Source: Calothrix sp. PCC 7716
GTDB taxonomy: Bacteria > Cyanobacteriota > Cyanobacteriia > Cyanobacteriales > Nostocaceae
DNA: 64,000 nucleotides
Direction of reading: 5' to 3'
Assembly: GCF_019977735.1 (NCBI RefSeq)
Contig: NZ_AP025021.1
Location: forward strand, 29,645-93,644
Made by a program: the position numbers and the translations under genes. The notes beneath the pieces were generated by a model. The model saw nothing but the letters and a program-made list of their open reading frames with translations. It had not been told where the DNA came from and made no database searches. Below, piece by piece: positions 35,492-44,804 of this stretch (within the stretch, counting starts at the first letter, position 1; the number at the start of each line of letters is the position of its first letter).

Positions 35492-36271
35492 TTAATTGCT
35501 CCCAATCAAAGTGCTGATTTTCTCAATTAAGATTTCAAACGGATATTCTAGGTCGTTATATCCTAGTTCGCTCAGGGTTGTACGTTTGTTGATTGCTTGT
35601 TTATACCTTTCAGATTCTCTGATGGAAGGTAGTACTTTTTCGGCGCCAGCTTCGTCACGCATTCCTTCTACTGCTGCGCGACTTTCGTGTGCTTGGGTGT
35701 TACCAAACCAACGGTCACGAAATGGTAAAATTCCTAATACGTCGGCGCCTGTTGCCCCCACATCGCGTAAACCATTGAGTAAGTCGAGGGTACGCACCAA
35801 GGAACCATAACCTTTTACTGATGCTTCTGCGGGGATAAGCAAAAAATCTGCGGCGCCGATAACAGTTAAACAGATTTGTGACCTTTGGGGTGGAGCATCG
35901 ATAATACAAACTTTGAAGATGTTACTAACTGCTTCTAGTCTGCGTTTGAGTAAAGTGGCGCCGACTCCACTATTAGATAGATAGTCTTGTACCGTGTCGA
36001 GTTGGTCGTCAGCGGGGATGAGAAATAAATTGTCGTTGTAATCGGTTGGATAAATGCTATCTTCTGGAGCAACTGTTTTTTTGAGAAACTCTAACAAAGT
36101 TGGTTGGTCGGGTTCTAACTCGAATCCTAAATAAGTTGTCAGGTTATGTTGGGGGTCAGAGTCAAGCATTAAGGTTGGTAAACCAGCGCGCGATAGTAAC
36201 CGACCGAGGAATAATGCACTCGTGGTTTTCCCTTGTCCCCCACTTAAGCTGGTGATGGTGATTGTGAGCAT
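35492..36271 (-). CDS. parA: ParA-family partition ATPase
   Basis: I start at the ATG at 36271 rather than a TTG five codons earlier. The 259 aa protein begins with the deviant Walker A SGGQGKTTS, followed by MLDSDPQHNLTTYLG (Walker A') and VCIIDAPPQ (Walker B). The signature lysine position of MinD/ParA Walker motifs (KGGxGKT) is Gly-Gly-Gln here: the first lysine is replaced by Ser (SGGQGKTT). The AGCTTTTT repeat array lies directly upstream, where a centromere would be, and the partner gene follows. It should drive segregation of the replicon. Confidence 0.88.
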   Translation of the reverse strand: MLTITITSLSGGQGKTTSALFLGRLLSRAGLPTLMLDSDPQHNLTTYLGFELEPDQPTLLEFLKKTVAPEDSIYPTDYNDNLFLIPADDQLDTVQDYLSNSGVGATLLKRRLEAVSNIFKVCIIDAPPQRSQICLTVIGAADFLLIPAEASVKGYGSLVRTLDLLNGLRDVGATGADVLGILPFRDRWFGNTQAHESRAAVEGMRDEAGAEKVLPSIRESERYKQAINKRTTLSELGYNDLEYPFEILIEKISTLIGSN

Positions 36272-36288
36272 ATATACATTTGTCAATG

Positions 36289-36690
36289 TAGCTTTTTAAG
36301 TTAGAGGCTTTTGGTAATTTTGTCAATGGCTAATTTTAGCTTTTTGGCTTTTTAGCTACATGGATGGGTGAATTTGGCTTTTTGGATATTTGGATTTTTA
36401 TGTGTGAGGGAATTGTAAAAATGGGTTGGGTTTGATGGCGTTACACCCTCGAAGGGTGACGCTATACGAACTAAGCCTGCCTACGCAGGCTGGGAGTACT
36501 GCTATTTATGGGTTTTAGTGTATTTAGCTTTTTGGATAATTAGCTTTTTAAGTGTTGGGATGGGATATTGAAGTTGGCTTTTTATAAATTTAGCTTTTTG
36601 GGTAATTAGCTTTTAAAGTTTTAAAGGTAGATGTATAATGAATTAGCTTTTATCAAATTTAGCTTTTTGGATAATTAGCTTTTTTTGTTC
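36289..36690. repeat. AGCTTTTT iterated array upstream of parA, candidate centromere
   Basis: At least ten copies of TAGCTTTTT or GGCTTTTT, many inside the longer unit AGCTTTTTGGATAATTAGC, occur at about 36289, 36337, 36345, 36376, 36524, 36541, 36575, 36590, 36608, 36643, 36660 and 36675. Two small hairpins interrupt the array (GCGT-ACACCCT-CGA-AGGGTG-ACGC near 36438-36462 and GCCTGC-CTAC-GCAGGC near 36475-36490). Iterated sites just upstream of parA are the normal place for a type Ib centromere that also acts as operator. No gene was found in 36272-36892. Confidence 0.7.
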
Positions 36691-36892
36691 GTTTTGATGG
36701 CCGCTGCCGCAGTGTAATCTTACGCCATATATTTAATGGGTACGGAGTTTACTAATTAAGGAGACTATTTTTTATTCTTTTGTGGCGCTATTGGGAAGCT
36801 CTACACATGAAACTTACGTCAAGAACCACATCCACCACTTGACGCACGCGAGCATGTAGTAGTGTAAAAATGGGAAAAGTTAGGAGAAGGGG

Positions 36893-37057
36893 ATGAAGGT
36901 TCAATCAGTTCAGCTAAAATATTTCAAAAAATTTCGCTCCTCACCCGAATTTGATTTTACTGACCCAGAAACAGGGTTGGCACGGGATATGATTATTTTG
37001 GTAGGAATGAACGGCGCCGGAAAAACTAGTTTATTTATTTTAATGTTTTCTCAATGA
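36893..37057 (+). pseudogene. Truncated AAA/SMC-like ATPase, 5' end only
   Basis: A strong ribosome site (AGGAGAAGGGG) precedes a 54-codon frame that starts like RecF/OLD-type ATPases: VQSVQLKYFKKFRS, then IILVGMNGAGKTSLF with a full P-loop. It stops 15 residues later. The gene body has been lost, probably by a deletion that joined it to the region before the COP23 gene. One GGCGCC lies inside the P-loop codons. Confidence 0.75.
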
Positions 37058-37215
37058 TTGATAATATTTTTAAGAACAATTTCCGAAATCCACCGCTTGG
37101 GAAGTGTAGCGATTGAAGTTAGCTGCTTAATAGAATTATCATGTTGCGATATACTTACTTTTAGTCAATGGAACCATTGCTTAAAACCAAATCACAGATT
37201 AAACAAATGATAAAT

Positions 37216-37722
37216 ATGATTAAAAAGGTTTGCACGATTGCATTAATGGGCATATCAATTGTTTTCATCAATGATAATTCACCCAGTCATGCATTTAACC
37301 AAGAATTTTCATGTGGTATTAGTAAAGGTGTTCCAACAACGTTTCTAGAAAAGAAAGATGGTAAAAAATTACCGATAATACGTTGGACATCAAAATTTGG
37401 GGGATTAACTCCTAAACAGCGATGTAAAGCTGTATCGCGTAATTTTCAGAAGATTTTTGATAATCAGAAGCTACGAATGATTATCAGTGGAAAGATAAAT
37501 AAACAACCTGTTATTTGTGCAGCAGTTAGTGTTAATGATGATTGCACCGAAAACACTGTTTTATTTACTCTAAAACCAGGAAGCAATCCTAGGAAAGTTT
37601 TACAATCTTTATTAGATAAACGCGCTTTAATATCTGGGGAAATCCAAAATCAGAACAGCGAGGCTTCAGATATTGTAATTGATTTTGAAACTTACGTGAG
37701 TAGTTTAAAACCAGAACCTTAA
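37216..37722 (+). CDS. COP23-domain secreted protein
   Basis: The open frame extends to an ATG at 37168, but the signal peptide fits a start at or near 37216 (NMIKKVCTIALMGISIVFI). The mature protein follows the COP23 pattern: FSCGISKGVPTTF, LPIIRWTS, LTPKQRCKAVSRNFQ, KQPVICAAV and TVLFTLKPG. COP23 was named for a circadian-oscillating, membrane-associated cyanobacterial protein; its biochemical role is unknown. It precedes a trypsin-TPR gene and a HEAT-NACHT gene on the same strand. Confidence 0.75.
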   Translation: MIKKVCTIALMGISIVFINDNSPSHAFNQEFSCGISKGVPTTFLEKKDGKKLPIIRWTSKFGGLTPKQRCKAVSRNFQKIFDNQKLRMIISGKINKQPVICAAVSVNDDCTENTVLFTLKPGSNPRKVLQSLLDKRALISGEIQNQNSEASDIVIDFETYVSSLKPEP

Positions 37723-37736
37723 ATTCTGCTTTAAGA

Positions 37737-37786
37737 AAACAAGGCAAAAAGAAAATAATATTTTCTCTTGTACCTTGTTTCTTTAT
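37737..37786 (+). terminator. Probable terminator after the COP23 gene
   Basis: AAACAAGG (37737-37744) pairs with CCTTGTTT (37773-37780), with an inner GAAAATAATATTTTC hairpin, and T-rich bases follow. It would end the COP23 transcript before the trypsin-TPR gene. Confidence 0.5.
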
Positions 37787-37928
37787 GCCTTCTCATGAAT
37801 TATTTGAAATACTGCATATAAGAGCAATTAGCTGAAAAAATCCTGTAAAAATTTGTTTTTACTTGATAATGATTATATTTTTTTAAGTAAGTAAATAATT
37901 ACGCCAATTAAAAGTTAACAATTCAGGT

Positions 37929-39308
37929 ATGAAAAACAATCCATTATTAAATGCAGTATTGATTAGTGCATCAATAGTTTTAGCTCAACCACACATCACC
38001 ACAGCCGATACAATAGAAGTAGAGGAAATTGCCAAAAAGATAACAGTACAAATTGTCAATGTTGAAACATCTCCTCCAACATTTGGTTCGGGTGTAATTA
38101 TTGCAGAAGTGGATAATAATTATATTGTAATTACTGCACATCATGTGGTTAGAGGAGTTAGTATAAAGTTAATTGCTCCAGATAACTACCAGTATGTAGT
38201 TAAGAATATTAAGCCACTAGGAAGAGATTTAGATTTAGCTATAGTTGAGTTTACAAGCGAAAGGGAATATAAAGTTGCGAACATTGGGAATTCAGATAAG
38301 GTCAATAAACTAAGCACTGTTTATGTTGCTGGATTTTCTGGAAAAACGGCAGCAGCACCAAATGTTGATTTTGTAATTAAATCAGGCGCGATTAATGTTA
38401 AAGTGCCTCAACGACAGGGTTATGATATCACTTACGACCATCGCACATTAAAGGGAATGAGTGGTGGTGCAGTATTAAATCAAGAAGGAGAACTTATTGC
38501 AATTCACGGAAGGGGGATAACGGGACCATCAGAAGAAAACCCAGAGCAATCAGTTTTGAGTGGGGGTTTGGGAATAAGTATTAATTCTGTATTGCAGCAG
38601 TTCTCAGTAATGGGTGTGAATGTGGGAGTAAAACTAAAACTACCTGATAAACAACCAGATGTTATTGCAGCATCACCAACATCTGCTGATGATTTCTTTA
38701 TTAGAGGTAATGAAAAATTAAGCTTTGGAGATTATGAAGAAGCCGTATTAGATTTCACTGAAGCAATTAAGCTCAACCCCAAATTTGATAGAGCTTATCT
38801 TAATCGCGGATTAATTCGCTATGATTTTGGAGATAAGAAAGGAGCGATTTCGGATTATAATCAAGCACTAAAAATTAATCCAAACTTAGCCGAAGCTTAT
38901 GCAGGTCGAGGCATTATTTACAGAGATTTAAAAAATAATGAAAGAGCGATTGCGGATTATAGCCAAGCACTTAACATTAATCCAAACTTAGCCGAAACTT
39001 ACGAAAATAGGGGTTTAGCTCGCGATATTTTGGGAGATAAGAAAGGAGCGATTACAGATTATAATCAAGCGCTCAAACTTAATCCTAACTTAGTTGAATC
39101 TTATGCAGGTCGCGGTATTATCTACAGAAATTTAGGAAATAAGCAAGAAGCAATCAAAGATTTTCACAAAGTTGTAGAGCTAACGGGAAGTAATAAACTA
39201 TCGATGTATGAGGCTATATGGGAAATTAAAAATATTTGCAATACAAGTAAATTAGAATCTTTAGGAAATTTTATAGGAAGTCCTTATCGATTATGTATAA
39301 TTTATTAA
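37929..39308 (+). CDS. Exported trypsin-like serine protease with TPR repeats
   Basis: A signal peptide (about 1-26) is followed by a trypsin-like domain. The catalytic triad is visible: His in ITAHHVVRG (near 70), Asp in RDLDLAIVEF (near 99) and Ser in KGMSGGAVLN (near 180). Residues about 255-420 hold four to five TPRs (AVLDFTEAIKLNPKFDRAY and similar). The architecture is common in filamentous cyanobacteria. The protein should act in the periplasm or thylakoid lumen, with the TPRs choosing substrates. It lies between COP23 and the HEAT-NACHT gene. Confidence 0.85.
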   Translation: MKNNPLLNAVLISASIVLAQPHITTADTIEVEEIAKKITVQIVNVETSPPTFGSGVIIAEVDNNYIVITAHHVVRGVSIKLIAPDNYQYVVKNIKPLGRDLDLAIVEFTSEREYKVANIGNSDKVNKLSTVYVAGFSGKTAAAPNVDFVIKSGAINVKVPQRQGYDITYDHRTLKGMSGGAVLNQEGELIAIHGRGITGPSEENPEQSVLSGGLGISINSVLQQFSVMGVNVGVKLKLPDKQPDVIAASPTSADDFFIRGNEKLSFGDYEEAVLDFTEAIKLNPKFDRAYLNRGLIRYDFGDKKGAISDYNQALKINPNLAEAYAGRGIIYRDLKNNERAIADYSQALNINPNLAETYENRGLARDILGDKKGAITDYNQALKLNPNLVESYAGRGIIYRNLGNKQEAIKDFHKVVELTGSNKLSMYEAIWEIKNICNTSKLESLGNFIGSPYRLCIIY

Positions 39309-39572
39309 GCTTCGTTTTCATAAATTAGAGGAAATACAACTACTCCAATATTTATTGTTGTAGTTAACCATACAATAAGGAAGTTATATTAAATTATATA
39401 CAATGCATACAATACAAGGATTTGATACAGCCATCTCCTCAAATCGCAACAAATCTTAATATTACAGAAAATGAGAATCATTAAGTAAATTTCCGGAAAT
39501 GCGATTTAAGTACGTGTATCCTTACTGAAATCGTGCTTGCGCTTATATATTTTTTGCACTATAATAGCAGTG

Positions 39573-42500
39573 AATATGAGTAAAAAACTCCGTTTAGACA
39601 AAAAGTTACTTAAATTAGCTGTATTTATTTTTACTTGTCTATTAGTAATTGTTTTTGCCTCACCTTGGGTAACTGCAAAAGACACACCCAAGCCAAAACT
39701 GCAAGAATGGCAACTTAAGGGTATTGTTGCTGCAATGGATGATGTTTATCCACAAGTGCAGGAACTTACATTTAATAAATTAGGAGAATACGAGTTAAAA
39801 AGCTTAGATAAACAGATAAAGGAACATTTAGCAAAGAAAGCTATTGCGATTATCAAAGATAATAAAATTGATGTATCTGTTCACAGTAGTGCGGCATACG
39901 TGTTAGAGAATTTAGGAGAAACTGCTAAATCTTATATCCCTGATATCCTCGCTATCATTAAAAATAATGAGATTGATGCATCTGTTCGCCACAATGCAGC
40001 ATACATGTTAGGGAATTTCAAAGAAGCAGTGAAACCATATATTCCAGATATTGTTGCTATCCTTAAAAATAATGAGGTTAATAAAAGTGTTCGTATTGAG
40101 GTAGCACAAGCATTATTTGTTAAACCTTATATTTATGAAGTCCTCGGTATCCTCAAGGATGATACAGTTGGTGCAATTATCCGCAGTGAAGCAGCATCAG
40201 TGTTAGGGAGTTCAGTAGAAGTAATTAATCCCTATATCCCTGATATACTTGCTCTTCTTTTTAGGGGGAATCGAGTTACAATTTTCCCAAGAACCGATTT
40301 TAAAGACTCAAAAGAAGTATTAAAACCTTATATTCCAGATATCGCTGCTGTCCTCAAGAATGACAAAATTGATGCAAATGTTCGTGTTCGTGCAGCCGGA
40401 GCGCTAGGGAATATTGGAGAAGCTGCTAAATCCTATATTTCAGATATTGTTGCTGTTCTTAAGAATGATAAGTTTGATGCAGATGTTCGTGCTAGTGCAG
40501 CCGAAGCGCTAGGGAATATTGGAGAAGCTGCTAAATCACACATTCCTGATATCGTTGCTATCCTCAAGAATGATAAGGTTGACGCAAACGTTCGTCTTAG
40601 TGCAGCATACGCATTAGTGAATTTAGGAGAATCAGCTAAACTCTATACATCCAAGATTGCTACTATTCTTAAAGATAATAAAATTGATGCAAATGTTCGT
40701 ATTAGGGCAGCATACATGTTAGGGAATTTAGGAGAGGTTGCTAAATCCTATATACCTGATATCATCGCTTTCTTGAAAGAGGATAAAATTGATGGACTTG
40801 TTTTCCGCGCTAGTGCAGCCGAAGCGCTAGGGAGTTTCAGAGAATTAGCCGAGTCTTATATACCTAATATTCTTACTATTCTCAAGGATGATAAAATTGA
40901 TGCAGATGTTCGCCCAAGTGCAGCCGAAGCGTTAGCGAAAATTGGGCAATTAAATATAGAACAAGTTATCACCATTCTGAACTTATTCTATCGCCCTGGT
41001 GAGTCAAAATGGCGTGAATACCGCTTTCTTACCTACATTACTTCTGGTGGTACTGACGAAGTAAAAACGCTGTTGAAATATCTTGGTCATTATGACTCTA
41101 AAAAAGCCCAAGCGCAATTACAGCAAGTTAACTACAACGAAGCAAAAAAAGCTTTAAGTGTATTTGCTAAGGTTTGGAACAAGAGCGAAGGAACATATTT
41201 ACGCGATGATTTAGCAAAACAAATCGCGGAGGTTGCAGATAAAGTAACATGGAAAGCAAGAGATATTGCTTTACTTCAAGGTCATTACAATAATCTCAAA
41301 AATGCTAGCTATAAACAATACGATACCATTGGGCGGATTATCCAAAATCTAGAATATTGGAAGTGGTTTTTTGCAGCAAGAAACACCATCCTTATCCATC
41401 TTACTTTTTGGCTACTACTTATCTTCGCATATCCCAAATACCCACAAATTCAAGCCATCTTTTTCTGGAACCCTTGGGTTCGTCGTATCTTAGGTATGGG
41501 TTACGTTGGTTTTATCCTTACCTGGGTTCCTTTCTTCCGTCGCAAGTTATTGGAACCGTTTAAACCTTCACTTTTAGCTGATGCTGGTTTAGATGGTTTT
41601 AACCCTGATGTATATTTCCCTGAATCTAATATTAAACTTCCATCTGGTGAGATTTTACCAATTACCCAATCGCTTAAAGATATCACAGGGCAAATTATTT
41701 TAGAAGGTGATTCAGGTTTGGGTAAGTCGATGTTTCTACGGTTCTTGGCAAACAAGTCTAAGCGCATAGTTGTTTTTATTCCTGCTGCCAAGTGTGAAAA
41801 GGGAGTTAACGAAGCGATTCAAGCTAAACTTCATGGACAAGCACAGGATGCCAATTTCTTACAAAGTCTAATTTACAGCGGCGCCATCGATATATATATT
41901 GATGGTATCAATGAAGTTAGCGCGGAAACAAGGGCGAAAATTTGTGAGTTTGTAGAAAAACATTTCCGGGGTAATGTCATTATCACCACACAACCGCTAG
42001 AGTGGATACCCCCCAGTACAGCAAAAACTTACCATCTTCAACCTTTAACCCGTCAACAAATAGAACAGTTTTTAATTGCCCGTGCTTCTCGTTTAAGTCA
42101 TGAAGCCCAAATTACAGGCGATGATTACAAACAAGCTTGTCAAAAATACTTAGCAAAAACCCTTGATAATCAACTACCATCTACTGAGTTGGATGCTTCC
42201 TTACGGATTCTTTCTAATCCAATGGATTTATCTTTAGTTTCCACGATGATATCGCAAAACCAACACCCCGACCTATTTAATTTACAACAACAGCAATATA
42301 ACTTAATGTCAGCGGAATATTTAAGGGAATGGAAGCATGATTTTCCCCTTAAAAAATTCTCAATGCGTATTTACCAATTGCGATGTCATGATGAAACTGC
42401 ACTTCCGGTAGATGAATTTGGCCAAGAAATTATGTCTATGGAAGATGAAAAATATAAGATGGTTGTTAGACGCGAATGGTTAGATATTAAATATGGAAAA

Positions 42501-42773
42501 CCTAGAAAAGAATGGAATTTTCGCCATGATAAGATAATGGAGTTTTTCTTAGTTCAAAATTTCCTAGATAATTCCCAAGAAGCAGAAGAACGTCAAATAA
42601 AACACATGGGAGATTCGCGTTTTCGCGGTGTTTATTTTGCAATGGCGATATTATTACCTTTAAATCAAGCCCAGGAGTTACGAGAAAAATTACTTCTATA
42701 TGCAGCAAATAGTAAGGATTATACTGTTTTGGGAACTTACGTTCAAATATTACAGGCTAGGATGACAATTTAA
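39573..42773 (+). CDS. HEAT-repeat, membrane, NACHT-like STAND protein
   Basis: I start at the ATG at 39573, giving 1066 aa. An N-terminal hydrophobic segment (about 12-32) may be a signal or anchor. HEAT-like repeats of 35-40 aa fill residues 60-470 (VRxSAAEALGNIGEAAKSYIPDIVAILKNDKID). A second hydrophobic region (about 605-665) separates them from a NACHT-like NTPase with P-loop LEGDSGLGKSMFL near 712 and Walker B DIYIDGINEVS. The topology puts the HEAT sensor on the other side of a membrane from the NTPase. Such proteins are signal-transducing ATPases; the neighbours COP23 and trypsin-TPR are also exported. No GGCGCC occurs in the first 2.3 kb of the gene. Confidence 0.8.
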   Translation, partial: NMSKKLRLDKKLLKLAVFIFTCLLVIVFASPWVTAKDTPKPKLQEWQLKGIVAAMDDVYPQVQELTFNKLGEYELKSLDKQIKEHLAKKAIAIIKDNKIDVSVHSSAAYVLENLGETAKSYIPDILAIIKNNEIDASVRHNAAYMLGNFKEAVKPYIPDIVAILKNNEVNKSVRIEVAQALFVKPYIYEVLGILKDDTVGAIIRSEAASVLGSSVEVINPYIPDILALLFRGNRVTIFPRTDFKDSKEVLKPYIPDIAAVLKNDKIDANVRVRAAGALGNIGEAAKSYISDIVAVLKNDKFDADVRASAAEALGNIGEAAKSHIPDIVAILKNDKVDANVRLSAAYALVNLGESAKLYTSKIATILKDNKIDANVRIRAAYMLGNLGEVAKSYIPDIIAFLKEDKIDGLVFRASAAEALGSFRELAESYIPNILTILKDDKIDADVRPSAAEALAKIGQLNIEQVITILNLFYRPGESKWREYRFLTYITSGGTDEVKTLLKYLGHYDSKKAQAQLQQVNYNEAKKALSVFAKVWNKSEGTYLRDDLAKQIAEVADKVTWKARDIALLQGHYNNLKNASYKQYDTIGRIIQNLEYWKWFFAARNTILIHLTFWLLLIFAYPKYPQIQAIFFWNPWVRRILGMGYVGFILTWVPFFRRKLLEPFKPSLLADAGLDGFNPDVYFPESNIKLPSGEILPITQSLKDITGQIILEGDSGLGKSMFLRFLANKSKRIVVFIPAAKCEKGVNEAIQAKLHGQAQDANFLQSLIYSGAIDIYIDGINEVSAETRAKICEFVEKHFRGNVIITTQPLEWIPPSTAKTYHLQPLTRQQIEQFLIARASRLSHEAQITGDDYKQACQKYLAKTLDNQLPSTELDASLRILSNPMDLSLVSTMISQNQHPDLFNLQQQQYNLMSAEYLREWKHDFPLKKFSMRIYQLRCHDETALPVDEFGQEIMSMEDEKYKMVVRREWLDIKYGKPRKEWNFRHDKIMEFFLVQNFLDNSQEAEERQIKHMGDSRFRGVYFAMAILLPLNQAQELREKLLLYAANSKDYTVLGTYVQILQARMTI

Positions 42774-42839
42774 ATATATCATCGCAGGTGCCTTCATACC
42801 GCAATTTTAGGTATAATTGTTTTTTTCAGAGGCATAAAA

Positions 42840-43403
42840 ATGGGAGAAGCAAAGCGACGCAAGCAAAATAACCCAAACTACGGTCAGCCAACTATCTTAA
42901 CCCTCAACCCAACTGACACAAATAAGTTTTTAACTGGTTTGTTAGACTTTACTGTTGCTGAAGCTGAGGATGTTCTACCAACCTTGGCGCCTGGAACTGA
43001 AAAATCTGTAAAAAAGTTGGACGAAGCATTAAAACAACAGCAGTCAAAAATGCAAGTTGTACTCCCCATAGACCATACTGAAAACCCTGCAAGAGACTAC
43101 CTCGTAAAAAATTGGAGTCTTGCATGGGATTCTATATCAAAACTTAGGGTAAAACATGGTAAAGGAATAATTTACTAAGAAGCACAATTAGAAAAAGATA
43201 TAACTCAGTTTAACTTTTTTCCTGCGAGCGAAGAAATTTTGCGGTCGCTTGAAACTGAAATATTTACTGGAATGAATAATTATAAACAAAACGGCGCCAA
43301 AAAAGGTAAAGAGTTATTCATCACTAACTACGCAATTAAACACCATTCCAATAGTCATGACCCACAAGCACCAGTGCAGTTAAGTTTAGAAGCTCTTTTT
43401 TAA
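42840..43403 (+). pseudogene. Small gene interrupted by one in-frame stop
   Basis: The first frame (MGEAKRRKQNNPNYGQ) runs 112 codons to a TAA at 43176-43178. The same frame is then open for 74 more codons with protein-like sequence (EAQLEKDITQFNFFPAS, then KGKELFITNYAIKHHSNS) to a TAA at 43401. The intact form would be 187 aa. MGEAKRRK starts are common in small cyanobacterial proteins of unknown role. Either a point mutation broke the gene or the short form is still made. Confidence 0.6.
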
Positions 43404-43531
43404 CCATTCTTATAAAGGTGCCTATAACCCAAAAAATAGTACCCTTTTGTGTACCAAGCAAAGTTCGTAATTCCTATTCGGCGCCGTGATGAATTAAGTA
43501 TACAAACAATTCACACACAGGAAAAACGATT

Positions 43532-44044
43532 ATGACATCTACATTTAACACAGCCGCTCAACTTCAAAAGCCCGTACTCAAAGAAGGTTCTAAGGGTGAT
43601 GCAGTTAAAGAGTTACAAGGACTACTACTAAAATATAATGCTTATGTAACAATTGGTAGTTCCGGCGCCTGCGTATTCCCAGGAGAAGAAGTAATTGATG
43701 GTAACTTTGGCGCCAAAACCACAGCCGCAGTTAAACTATTCCAAGCACGGATGTTCTTATTACAAGACGGTATCGTTGGTGATAGAACTTGGCGTTCATT
43801 GTTCAAAGGCGCCCCTGTTGATATGCCTAGCCTAAAAAAGGGCAGCAAGGGAGACTTAGTTAAACAGGTTCAACAAAGACTCTCCATTGGTGGTTATGAA
43901 GTAGGCGCCATTGATGGTGACTTTGGCAACCGTCTCGAAAAAGCTGTAAGACAGTTGCAAAAAAACACTGGCTTACCTGTTGATGGTGTAGTTGGCGAGC
44001 GTACTTGGTTCGAGTTAAGCAAGATTAACACAGTCTTCTGCTAA
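43532..44044 (+). CDS. Peptidoglycan-binding protein with two PGB repeats
   Basis: The 170 aa protein has an AGGA box before its ATG. Two PG_binding_1 units are clear: residues about 14-92 (LKEGSKGDAVKELQGLL to DGIVGDRTWRSLF) and 100-165 (LKKGSKGDLVKQVQQRL to DGVVGERTWFELS). There is no obvious signal peptide and no catalytic domain. Proteins made only of these repeats bind cell wall or act as phage or plasmid accessory modules. Several GGCGCC sites lie in the gene, as is typical of the backbone here. Confidence 0.88.
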   Translation: MTSTFNTAAQLQKPVLKEGSKGDAVKELQGLLLKYNAYVTIGSSGACVFPGEEVIDGNFGAKTTAAVKLFQARMFLLQDGIVGDRTWRSLFKGAPVDMPSLKKGSKGDLVKQVQQRLSIGGYEVGAIDGDFGNRLEKAVRQLQKNTGLPVDGVVGERTWFELSKINTVFC

Positions 44045-44110
44045 GATTTTCACCTTATATGTAGCAGGCGCCAACGGTTAATACTAATTTAACAAGCGTA
44101 GATTTATAAT

Positions 44111-44141
44111 AAAAAGCGCCTCCTAATATATTGGAGGCGCC
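44111..44141 (-). terminator. Terminator of the Hsp20 gene
   Basis: GCGCCTCC (44116-44123) pairs with GGAGGCGC (44133-44140); read on the minus strand the stem is followed by five T residues. It lies 40 bp beyond the Hsp20 stop codon and between convergent genes. Confidence 0.75.
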
Positions 44142-44179
44142 ATATTTATATTACCTTTTCAACCAATTGCAATTGACAA

Positions 44180-44608
44180 TTACGCAGAGATTTCGCCAAG
44201 GTTAACTTTAACTACCTTATTTTTTTCTGCTTCACTCTTAGGTAGTGTCAAATTTAAAATACCGTCTTTGTATTCTGCTGTTACGGCTGTGTTTTGGATG
44301 CGCGCGCGTAATGGAATTACACGTTGAAACTTACCGTAATAAAATTCGCTTCTGGTTCTACCGTTATCGTCAGTTTTGGTTTCTGTTTTACGTTCAGCTA
44401 CTATTTTAACTGCATTTTCGGTAACTTCTATATCTACATCTTTGGCTTCAACACCAGGCAGTTCTAATTTGAGGTACACAGCTTCGTCTGTTTCATGCAG
44501 TTCAGCAGCAGGTGTTCTAAATGCAGGCGCCTGAAATTCTTCAAACAATGAATCTAATTGGCGAGTAATTGCATTCATTTCATTCCAAGGATTATAACGT
44601 ACTAACAT
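44180..44608 (-). CDS. hspA: Small heat-shock protein, Hsp20/alpha-crystallin
   Basis: The 142 aa protein has the N-terminal arm (MLVRYNPWNEMNAITRQLDSLF) and a full alpha-crystallin domain (about 38-130): AVYLKLELPGVEAKDVDIEV, YGKFQRVIPL and the GILNLTLPK motif. It is an ATP-independent chaperone that holds unfolding proteins. A GGAG-like site precedes the start, and the minus-strand terminator lies downstream. Plasmid-borne copies are known in cyanobacteria. Length and motifs are normal. Confidence 0.93.
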   Translation of the reverse strand: MLVRYNPWNEMNAITRQLDSLFEEFQAPAFRTPAAELHETDEAVYLKLELPGVEAKDVDIEVTENAVKIVAERKTETKTDDNGRTRSEFYYGKFQRVIPLRARIQNTAVTAEYKDGILNLTLPKSEAEKNKVVKVNLGEISA

Positions 44609-44804
44609 TTTGTATTGCTCCTTTTCACTCGTGTATTGATTAATTAGTTCGGTTTATTGTTTCGTATGTCCTTATAGTAATCAAGGCTGAAATAGTTGGA
44701 AATACGGTTTATATCACTTTTATATTTATGAAAACCGACCATTATTAATGAGATATTTAGAAGTAGTAGAAATACGAAAAAATTGAGTACGGTAAACCTA
44801 ACCC

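Noticed and set aside
36421..36490. Two short hairpins as a transcription terminator
   Set aside because: Neither is followed by a T run in the needed direction; they are more likely part of the partition-site region.
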